Positions 24,921-31,288 of a stretch of 38,821 bases of DNA are shown piece by piece. Numbering within the stretch: the stretch's first letter is position 1; the number at the start of each line of letters is the position of its first letter. Position numbers and translations under genes: made by a program. Source of the stretch: RGIG8745 sp964554265 (GTDB lineage: Bacteria > Bacteroidota > Bacteroidia > Bacteroidales > Bacteroidaceae); assembly GCA_964554265.1 (NCBI GenBank), contig CAZKOB010000018.1:1-38821 (forward strand). The letters are read 5' to 3'. The notes under the pieces are model-generated. The model worked only from the letters and a program-made list of their open reading frames with translations. It had not been told where the DNA came from and made no database searches.

Positions 24921-25487
24921 TTATAGGAGAATGCCGTCATTTCCATCATGGAAGTCACGGATACCATATACATCCCTGTATATGTGTTTTTTTATTGTGT
25001 CGAAATCTTTCTCACAGGAAAGTTTCCCATAGGCCATGATGTTCATGGGCAGATAAGCATCCCCCGGTTTATACGGAGGCTGGAAATATTCCTTGTTCCA
25101 GAGTTCAAAGCCATTACGTCTGTAGAACGCAATACGTCGTTGTGCCATTTCGTTGTCAGGTATTTCTGCCTCAAGCACTATCGGTTTATTGAGTTGATGG
25201 CAGAGATATGCAAGTACTTTGCTTCCATAGCCTCCGTTGCGAAAATCCGGATGTATTGCAAAATGTTCAACATAGAAAAACAGATCGAAATCCCAGTATG
25301 TGATGAGTCCTATGGGAATATTATTGTCAAAAATTATATTGTTGTGAAAGTGTGACTTTTCGATGGTGAATTGTCGCAGATCTTCGAGCCTGCGGTATTC
25401 TTCAGGTGGAAAAGACAATGTGAGCAAGTTTACCATGTACTGATACAGCCGTGTATCAGTACTTTTTATTCTTTGCAATTTTATCAT
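24921..25487 (-). CDS. GNAT family N-acetyltransferase
   Basis: A 188-residue acyl-CoA-dependent acetyltransferase. The core is clear: strand FYVEHFAIHPDFRNGGYGSKVL (about 80-101) contains the acetyl-CoA pyrophosphate-binding R-x-x-G-x-G/A pattern (RNGGYG), and AFYRRNGFELW is the usual late alpha4/beta7 motif. The target amine, whether protein, peptide or small molecule, cannot be told. It starts 39 bases after the PfkB kinase gene stops, so the two are likely co-transcribed. An 11-bp inverted repeat lies inside its first codons. Confidence 0.88.
   Translation of the reverse strand: MIKLQRIKSTDTRLYQYMVNLLTLSFPPEEYRRLEDLRQFTIEKSHFHNNIIFDNNIPIGLITYWDFDLFFYVEHFAIHPDFRNGGYGSKVLAYLCHQLNKPIVLEAEIPDNEMAQRRIAFYRRNGFELWNKEYFQPPYKPGDAYLPMNIMAYGKLSCEKDFDTIKKHIYRDVYGIRDFHDGNDGILL
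25437..25462 (+). repeat. Inverted repeat with T-tract inside the GNAT gene start
   Basis: GTACTGATACA and TGTATCAGTAC form a perfect 11-bp stem with a 4-base loop, followed on the plus strand by TTTTTATT. It has the form of an intrinsic terminator pointing antisense to the gene, within codons of about 9-17 of the GNAT protein. Confidence 0.7.
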
Positions 25488-25526
25488 GACAGAGCTTTTC
25501 TATAAAAAGGACCACAATGACGGATC

Positions 25527-26456
25527 TTACTTGTTCTTATACGTTTCGGCAAATTCTTTGGATATGGAATTGTGGAAACTTCTGCATACGTCGGAAGCAA
25601 AATCACACCCGCATCTTATAATCCTGTCCCATTTCTCGGTAGGAACAGATGAAATGTCATTTCTGCTTATCCCTTCCTTTATTATGCCGTATATGACCCC
25701 TGCATTGAAGTTGTCTCCGGCTCCGATAGTGCTGACTGTCTCTATTTTTTCTACGGAATAGGATTTGGAGACAGAGGGAGTGATGAGGGTAATGTCGCCT
25801 CCGGCTGCTGTGCAGATCATATTCTTGCAGTAGAAATCAATCTCTTTCTTGTACACTTTCTCCGCATCCGACGTTCCGAACATGTTTTCAAGGTCTTCCG
25901 TTGAACCGCGTACAATGTCGGCATATTCAAGATTCTCCAGAATGTCGGCATACAGTTTGATGGCCTCTGCACGATGCGTGCTGCGAAAGTTCAGGTCGTA
26001 ATATATCAGTGCGCCATGAGCATGTGCATAATCCAGAAATTCTTTTACTTTCGGGCGCAATATGGGGTTGAGGACGAAATACGACCCCATCATGACGATG
26101 TCGTCCTCGTGTATATCCGGCCATTCCGCTACTTCAAGTCTTGCCTTAGGATAATCCTTGTAGAATGAGTATTCGGCGTCATTGCGGTCGTTGAGCCAAG
26201 CCAGTGAGATGGCAGAACGGCTGTCGTGGTATACATTGACGTTTTGTGTGTCTACACCATTGTCTTTCATGAAGTCAAGAATCATGTTCCCGACACGGTC
26301 ATTGCCTGTTTCACTAATTATTGTGACGTTTTGTCCAAGACGCCCGAGCGATATGATTCCGTTAAAAACAGAGCCTCCCGGAACGGCAGCTGTAGGTTGT
26401 CCGTTTTTGAAGATGATATCCATTATGGTTTCGCCTATCCCTATAATCTTTCTCAT
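25527..26456 (-). CDS. PfkB-family carbohydrate kinase (fructokinase/ribokinase-like)
   Basis: A 309-residue ribokinase-fold sugar kinase. The N-terminal substrate motif GGSVFNGIISLGRLG is at about 27-41, and the C-terminal signature GAGDNFNAG has GAGD at 245-248 with Asp248 as the expected catalytic base. The IYYDLNFRSTHR segment (about 151-162) is the DxNxR sugar-binding strand typical of fructokinase/2-keto-gluconate kinase-like members. Substrate cannot be decided; a fructose- or nucleoside-like sugar is plausible. It lies between the LOG gene (146 bases upstream) and the GNAT gene (39 bases downstream), all leftward; no TAnnTTTG box was found before it, so a LOG-led transcript is possible. 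Confidence 0.93.
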   Translation of the reverse strand: MRKIIGIGETIMDIIFKNGQPTAAVPGGSVFNGIISLGRLGQNVTIISETGNDRVGNMILDFMKDNGVDTQNVNVYHDSRSAISLAWLNDRNDAEYSFYKDYPKARLEVAEWPDIHEDDIVMMGSYFVLNPILRPKVKEFLDYAHAHGALIYYDLNFRSTHRAEAIKLYADILENLEYADIVRGSTEDLENMFGTSDAEKVYKKEIDFYCKNMICTAAGGDITLITPSVSKSYSVEKIETVSTIGAGDNFNAGVIYGIIKEGISRNDISSVPTEKWDRIIRCGCDFASDVCRSFHNSISKEFAETYKNK

Positions 26457-26602
26457 AGTTGTGAAATAATGAACTGTTTTCGCTTGTGTATGTTTTTATA
26501 AATTTATTTACGAATAGAATAGCGGAAGATTCCGTTGTTGTTGACAGAATGTGTCCTTCTCTTGTTGAAAAGCACTTTCCTTTTGTATATGTGGCTTTGC
26601 CG

Positions 26603-27139
26603 TCAACTCTCGATGAAATCGATGACCTGTTGCAATGTTTCGGCACGAAGCATAAAGTTGCAGAATGGTTTGTTGACAACACCCTTCCCTTCCAGATTGT
26701 CAATCATAAGGAAAAGATCGTTCCAGAAACCGTTTATGTTCCAGAATATGATTTTTTTTGAATGCATGCCAAATGCGTTTTCAGCCATTGCAGAGAACGC
26801 TTCGTCGAGAGTTCCCACGCTGCCGGGGAGTGCTATCATGATGTCCGATTCGTCTATAAGCCATTGTTTGCGGTCGCGCAAGTTGTCTGTATGGAACACC
26901 ACATCTATATGCTCGCTCATCATTTCATTTTGAATAACTTTGCGAGGCACGACACCAAACACTTTTCCTCCGCCGAGTTTGACAGAACGTGCTATTGTTT
27001 CCATCAGTCCGCACCGGGAACCGCCGTATACAAGAGTTTTGCCCTTTTCTCCCATCCAGCGTCCCAACATTTCCGTCTGTTCGTAATAAACCGCTTCCAT
27101 CTTGTCAGAGGAAGAACAAAAAACACCTATTTTATCCAT
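26603..27139 (-). CDS. LOG-family protein (cytokinin riboside 5'-monophosphate phosphoribohydrolase-like)
   Basis: A 178-residue Rossmann-fold protein of the LOG/TIGR00730 family, members of which cleave ribose 5-phosphate from nucleoside monophosphates such as AMP or cytokinin ribotides. Seen here: VYGGSRCGLM (37-46) in place of the usual GGGxxGLMG, LRDRKQWLIDESD (88-100), and LPGSVGTLDE (104-113) where most members have PGGxGTxxE. The second glycine is thus replaced by serine while the catalytic Glu is kept. An in-frame ATG at 27172 would add 11 residues but overlaps the TACTTTTG promoter box; 27139 is preferred. The neighbouring PfkB kinase could act on a released sugar, which is only an inference. 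Confidence 0.88.
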   Translation of the reverse strand: MDKIGVFCSSSDKMEAVYYEQTEMLGRWMGEKGKTLVYGGSRCGLMETIARSVKLGGGKVFGVVPRKVIQNEMMSEHIDVVFHTDNLRDRKQWLIDESDIMIALPGSVGTLDEAFSAMAENAFGMHSKKIIFWNINGFWNDLFLMIDNLEGKGVVNKPFCNFMLRAETLQQVIDFIES

Positions 27140-27161
27140 TGTCAATTTTGTTTTAGAGGAG

Positions 27162-27169
27162 CAAAAGTA
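27162..27169 (-). promoter_or_regulatory. Putative -7 element (TACTTTTG) of the LOG gene
   Basis: Reads TACTTTTG on the minus strand, matching TAnnTTTG, 22 bases before the ATG at 27139. It excludes the longer start at 27172. Confidence 0.55.
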
Positions 27170-27242
27170 CATAAAATCATGGGATTTTCACACCGACAAG
27201 ATAAAGAATCTATTTTTTCTTTAGAGGAAAGTTATTCTTTTA

Positions 27243-27297
27243 TACGCGAGTTCGGTTTAAGAAAGCCTTATAAAAGTGGGTAATCTTGCAAGTTTTT
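27243..27297 (+). repeat. Left 55-bp terminal inverted repeat around copy D
   Basis: Matches the reverse complement of 28051-28105 at 51 of 55 positions, beginning TACGCGAGTTCGG and ending CTTGCAAGTTTTT. The pair encloses repeat copy D, giving an 863-bp unit. Related arms occur at 36944-36983 and as a stand-alone hairpin at 37886-38038. Confidence 0.9.
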
Positions 27298-27298
27298 G

Positions 27299-28050
27299 AA
27301 TCCTGACTCGTCATTGTGTCACCCAAAAACTTCTCATCGTATCTGCTTGTCATAAAATTACAAGTTTTTTTGACAATCTGAAATATTAAAATCAAGGCTC
27401 CGAGAATCGCATAAAATCGGCCGAACCTTACCGAAGTTCTGTTTGTGCGATTCTCAGGCCGTTTTCAGGCCTTGAACCGCGAATGTAAAAATAATATAAT
27501 TTGCATTCGGAAAAGATACATTTATTCATATTCGCATGTGCATCGCCTGAAAAAAGAGTACGCTGGAAATAAATTTTGTTCACCTTGAAAATTTGTTTAA
27601 AAGGCACTTTAAAAATATTTTCAAGGTGAATGAAATTTATTTTCAAGGTGAACGAGTTCGGAAACGTCCGTTTTTCGGGCTGAAATTGGATCTTCTCCAA
27701 TTAAATTCTTAAAAAATCAAAATCAGATTTTTTCAATGCCACGAAAAACAAAGACGGGTTTTGACGGCGAAAAAACAGGAATCTTAGACAAGTTTTTTAT
27801 AACTTGCTGATTATCAGTATTTCCTGTTTTTGTCACAACCTGTACTTCTTGCACCTAAAACTACATTGTTTTATTAAAATGGCATTTTCTTGATTATCAA
27901 CAAATTATCTATAAAATCTCAAAAATTCAGCTATCAATAGAATGTAAACGAATCTTAATTGTGTTAATAAAGTTCCGTCCGCTACGGGCTGACTTAGTGT
28001 CAAAAAGAAAGAAGAAATGTTTAAGAGGGAGACCAAATGTTCATCAGCAA
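27299..28050 (-). repeat. Long structured intergenic repeat element, copy D
   Basis: A copy in minus orientation between the divergent LOG and lipoprotein genes. From left: tail with TCATTGTGTCAC; AATCGC hairpin block around 27395-27455; AAGGCCTGAAAACGGCCT-type palindrome near 27460; the central core with TTCACCTTGAAAA at 27579 and two TTTTCAAGGTGAA units near 27619-27657; an AT-rich stretch; and the GTTCCGTCCGC and TTAGTGTCAAAAAGAAAGAAGAAA block (27969-28017). Unlike copies B, C and E it lacks the CACAGACT terminal hairpin and instead runs into the right terminal inverted repeat. It occupies most of the gap from 27140 to 28302. Confidence 0.9.
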
Positions 28051-28105
28051 AAAAACTTGCAAGATTACCCACTTTTACATGACTTTCTTAAACCGAACTC
28101 ACGTA
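28051..28105 (-). repeat. Right 55-bp terminal inverted repeat around copy D
   Basis: Inverted partner of 27243-27297 (51 of 55 identical), ending CTCACGTA. No convincing target-site duplication is visible outside the pair. Confidence 0.9.
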
Positions 28106-28196
28106 TTTATATGGCTCTTTCATTAAATGAAATGGAATTTTACCATAAAATTCATTAAAAGTATAGGCGTTAGTTCCATGTAGAAAAAATTGTTCG

Positions 28197-28204
28197 TAAT
28201 TTTG
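28197..28204 (+). promoter_or_regulatory. Putative -7 element (TAATTTTG) of the envelope gene cluster
   Basis: TAATTTTG fits TAnnTTTG and would start a leader of about 90 bases before the lipoprotein ATG at 28303. It lies outside the repeat element, roughly 90 bases past the right inverted repeat. Confidence 0.5.
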
Positions 28205-28302
28205 TTGCACAAAAGGATAGTGGGCATTTTATGTCGACAGAGGTGTTCTTTTCTGCATGTACAGTATGTCCTTGTATAATAACTATTTTGAATAACATCA
28301 TA

Positions 28303-29679
28303 ATGAAGAATATATTTTGTGTTTTTGCTACATTGCTCTTTGTTGTATCTGTAGTTTCTTCATGTATCAAGGAAGAAGATGTGGTCACTTCGCCTGAATG
28401 CTACATAAGGAGCTTCTCTGTAGCGGACATAAAGAGTGCGGTTACCATACAGAACAGCAGTGGAGAAGACACCACTGTATATCGAACAATAGGAGGCAGC
28501 AGCATATATTTCAATATAGATCAGGTGAAAAAGACCATTGCTTCTGTCGATTCTCTTCCTGTATGGGTGGATTTGAGCCGGGTTGTGCCTACTGTAAGCT
28601 CGACAGGGTACGTCTATTACAGATATGATGCGGACACATTGTATATGCCTCTGCTTAGCGGAAGTGATTCCATTGATTTCACATCGCCTGTGGAATTTCT
28701 GGTTATAGGAACAGACGGCATGTCTACCAAACTTTATGATGTAAGAATAAATAAGAGTACAATAGAGACCGATACCTTGCTATGGAACAAGGTGGAAAAT
28801 ACTGACCTTCAGGTTGAAGGCGAGCATAAGACTTTGTACTTTGAAGGAAGGCTTTATGTTTTTGCAGAAAATGGAGGACGTACAACAGTGACTTCTTCTT
28901 CGCTGCTTAGTGAAGGACGTTCGTGGTCAGTTCCGGTAGAGACAGAAGGTGTGCCGGGAGGAACGATAGACTATAGTTCCGTTGTCGTTTTTGGAGACCG
29001 TATTTACGCTCTTGGTACAGACAGGCACATCTATGTATCAACGAGTGAAGAAAGAGGAAAAACATGGTCAAAAGTGTCGGAAGATGTCTTTGTGAGGATA
29101 CTCGGTGCGGATGCGAATTATTTTTATGCTTTCGATGGAACCGCAATATTGGCTACGAGCAATATGAATGACTGGAGCGAAAATGGTATGAATGATGTGG
29201 ACATGCTCCCACAAACGAATATCGCTATGGTATCCGGCTCAACAAGAACAAACAGTGATTTGCAGAGTGTTGTCATGGCCGGATTGAACGGCAATGACAG
29301 TGAACATGCTGTGGTATGGTATAAAATATCATCAGTCGACCAAAGCAGCAACCAGAAATGGGGCTATATCCAGATAACAGAGGAGAATGAGTATGGATGT
29401 CCTAAATTGGAAAGACTTAATATATTGAACTATAATGATATGCTTGTCGCTATCGGAGGAAAAAATCTTGCAGATGATGAATCCGTAGCCTATGATGGAA
29501 TCTATCGTTCAAAAGACAATGGAATAACATGGAAGAAGATGACAAGCAAGATTGTCTTGCCTGAATCTGTTGTTGGAAAAGACATTATAACCGGCATAAC
29601 TACCGATGGAAATAATCTGTGGCTTGTCAGGAGCGGCGGAGAAATCTGGAGAGGATGGATAAATAAAGCTTCTGAATAA
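28303..29679 (+). CDS. DUF6242-like lipoprotein, predicted beta-propeller
   Basis: A 458-residue predicted lipoprotein. MKNIFCVFATLLFVVSVVSSC is a signal peptide ending in a lipobox with the acylated Cys at about 21, so Lgt would modify it. The body has an N-terminal Ig-like or bacterial-surface segment (about 30-150, ending YDVRINKS) followed by strand-turn repeats with SxDxGxTW-like pieces (STSEERGKTWSKVSED, SKDNGITWKKMTS), typical of BNR/sialidase-type propellers. The layout and neighbours match the Bacteroidales DUF6242 family, whose function is unknown. A longer frame from 28231 is possible but would bury the signal peptide. The barrel gene follows after 13 bases, suggesting one transcript and possibly partnership at the outer membrane. 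Confidence 0.82.
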   Translation: MKNIFCVFATLLFVVSVVSSCIKEEDVVTSPECYIRSFSVADIKSAVTIQNSSGEDTTVYRTIGGSSIYFNIDQVKKTIASVDSLPVWVDLSRVVPTVSSTGYVYYRYDADTLYMPLLSGSDSIDFTSPVEFLVIGTDGMSTKLYDVRINKSTIETDTLLWNKVENTDLQVEGEHKTLYFEGRLYVFAENGGRTTVTSSSLLSEGRSWSVPVETEGVPGGTIDYSSVVVFGDRIYALGTDRHIYVSTSEERGKTWSKVSEDVFVRILGADANYFYAFDGTAILATSNMNDWSENGMNDVDMLPQTNIAMVSGSTRTNSDLQSVVMAGLNGNDSEHAVVWYKISSVDQSSNQKWGYIQITEENEYGCPKLERLNILNYNDMLVAIGGKNLADDESVAYDGIYRSKDNGITWKKMTSKIVLPESVVGKDIITGITTDGNNLWLVRSGGEIWRGWINKASE

Positions 29680-29692
29680 TGGTTGGGTCGAG

Positions 29693-30376
29693 ATGAATAT
29701 GTGTTGCATTTTTAGAAAAATTCTTGTGGCGGCAATATTGTTGTATGCTCGATGTGGAGCATGCCACGCACAGGAATTGGAATACAAGATAGAACTCGGA
29801 GCGATGGCCGGCATGACTTTTTATCTTGGCGATGCAAACTATTCAGGGCTTTACAAAAATACAGAATTTGGAGGCGGACTGATGGGGCGATATAATATGA
29901 ATCCCCGCATGTCGTTGAAATTCAATGTACTGTGCGGAAAAATATCCGGAGACGCCTCAAATATAGCCAATAAGTTTCCGGAAATAGACGGACAGCAGTG
30001 GAACTTCGACAATTCCGTGGTAGATGTGGGATGTCAGTATGAAATAAGCTTCTGGGCTTTCGGTACAGGAGCTGGATATAAAGGCACACGACGGTTTACA
30101 CCATATATAGAGGTAGGACTTGGATTTACGCAGGGAGGCGATGCTTTTACGATGAACATACCTTTTGGTATAGGTGTGAAATATAAGTTTAAAGAACGAT
30201 GGAATGTAGGGCTGGACTGGACTATGCGTTTTAGTTTGAGTGACAAACTGGACGGCATTTCAGACCCTTACAGCATAAAGGGAGGTTTTTTGAAGAATAA
30301 GGATTCGTATTCTTTTACGATGCTTTATATATCTTATGACCTCTTCCCTAAATTGAGAAAATGTAATAATGAATAG
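29693..30376 (+). CDS. DUF6089-like outer-membrane beta-barrel protein
   Basis: A 227-residue exported protein with a signal peptide (about 1-27, cleaved after CHAQ) and alternating hydrophobic strands with glycine turns: GAMAGMTFYLGDANYSGLYKN, GVKYKFKERWNVGLDWTMRF and a C-terminal strand ending TMLYISYDLF. Together these indicate an 8-stranded outer-membrane barrel of the porin/DUF6089 type found next to uppS and bamA in Bacteroidales. Function is unknown. It starts 13 bases after the lipoprotein gene and ends about 40 bases before the uppS start, so it is inside the same transcript. Confidence 0.82.
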   Translation: MNMCCIFRKILVAAILLYARCGACHAQELEYKIELGAMAGMTFYLGDANYSGLYKNTEFGGGLMGRYNMNPRMSLKFNVLCGKISGDASNIANKFPEIDGQQWNFDNSVVDVGCQYEISFWAFGTGAGYKGTRRFTPYIEVGLGFTQGGDAFTMNIPFGIGVKYKFKERWNVGLDWTMRFSLSDKLDGISDPYSIKGGFLKNKDSYSFTMLYISYDLFPKLRKCNNE

Positions 30377-30415
30377 TTTTTGCAAAGCTGTTCGACAACA
30401 ATAAAAAGGAATCAA

Positions 30416-31162
30416 ATGTATAAGGAGCTGATTGACCGCAACAGAGTACCGCGCCATGTGGCAATAATCATGGACGGTAATGGACGATGGGCAAAAGCAC
30501 GCGGTATGGAGAGAACAATGGGGCATCAAGCTGGTGCGCAGACTGTTCATGACATAATGGAGGCTGCTGTCAATCTTGGAATAGAATATCTTACTTTATA
30601 TACTTTTTCTACGGAAAATTGGAATAGACCGGTGGATGAGGTTTCTGCACTCATGGCATTGCTTCTGAAAAATCTTGAAGAGGAGTTGTTCATGAGGAAA
30701 AATGCACGCTTCCGTGTAATCGGCGATACCGAGAGACTTCCGGAAGTGGTACGGGAGGCTTGTTCATATCTTGAAGAAAGAACAAGGAACAATACTTCTA
30801 CGTGCATGGTTCTTGCATTGAGTTATTCTTCAAAGTGGGAAATAACAGATACAATGAAGAAGGTGGCAGAGCAGATTGAATCTGGAGTTCTGAACAAGGA
30901 AAATATCTCGGAGCGTACCATAGACGAGAATCTTGCTACTATGTTTATGCCTGATCCGGAACTCATGATACGTACAGGAGGTGAAAAGAGGCTTAGTAAT
31001 TTCCTGTTGTGGCAGTGTGCTTACACAGAACTTTATTTTACGGATGTGTTCTGGCCGGATTTCAATGAAGAGGAACTTTGTAAGGCGGTGTATGACTATC
31101 AGGGACGTCAGCGTCGTTTTGGAAAAACCGGTGAACAGGTTATAGAAAAAGAAAGGTCATAG
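30416..31162 (+). CDS. uppS: Undecaprenyl diphosphate synthase (isoprenyl transferase)
   Basis: Condenses isopentenyl diphosphate onto farnesyl diphosphate in cis to give the C55 carrier lipid for peptidoglycan and surface glycans. The 248-residue protein carries the signature HVAIIMDGNGRWAKARG (14-30) with the catalytic Asp at 20, the TLYTFSTENWNRP segment, and the C-terminal FTDVFWPDF with the Asp/Glu used in substrate binding. An upstream in-frame TTG-type start at 30380 is unlikely; the ATG at 30416 has AAAAGGA six bases before it and gives the usual length. It sits between the barrel gene and bamA, an order common in this phylum that ties carrier-lipid supply to envelope assembly. Confidence 0.97.
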   Translation: MYKELIDRNRVPRHVAIIMDGNGRWAKARGMERTMGHQAGAQTVHDIMEAAVNLGIEYLTLYTFSTENWNRPVDEVSALMALLLKNLEEELFMRKNARFRVIGDTERLPEVVREACSYLEERTRNNTSTCMVLALSYSSKWEITDTMKKVAEQIESGVLNKENISERTIDENLATMFMPDPELMIRTGGEKRLSNFLLWQCAYTELYFTDVFWPDFNEEELCKAVYDYQGRQRRFGKTGEQVIEKERS

Positions 31163-31247
31163 ATACCATTATTTCAGACTTGTTGCTTTTCCTATGCGGT
31201 TTTGAAAACTGGAGTTGTTATATGTTGGTTCAGATTAAGAATAATGC

Positions 31248-31262
31248 GAACGTCTGACGTTC
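31248..31262. promoter_or_regulatory. Short perfect palindrome upstream of bamA
   Basis: GAACGTCTGACGTTC is a 7-bp perfect inverted repeat around one base, 27 bases before the bamA ATG. It may be a regulator-binding site or a weak hairpin in the uppS-bamA spacer; nothing in the window identifies a cognate regulator. Confidence 0.4.
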
Positions 31263-31288
31263 ATTTAATATTTTAATGTAACACATTA

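Noticed and set aside
27299..28050. Copy D as a retron, group II intron or IS element
   Set aside because: No reverse transcriptase, intron domain V-like motif, or transposase frame could be found in any copy.
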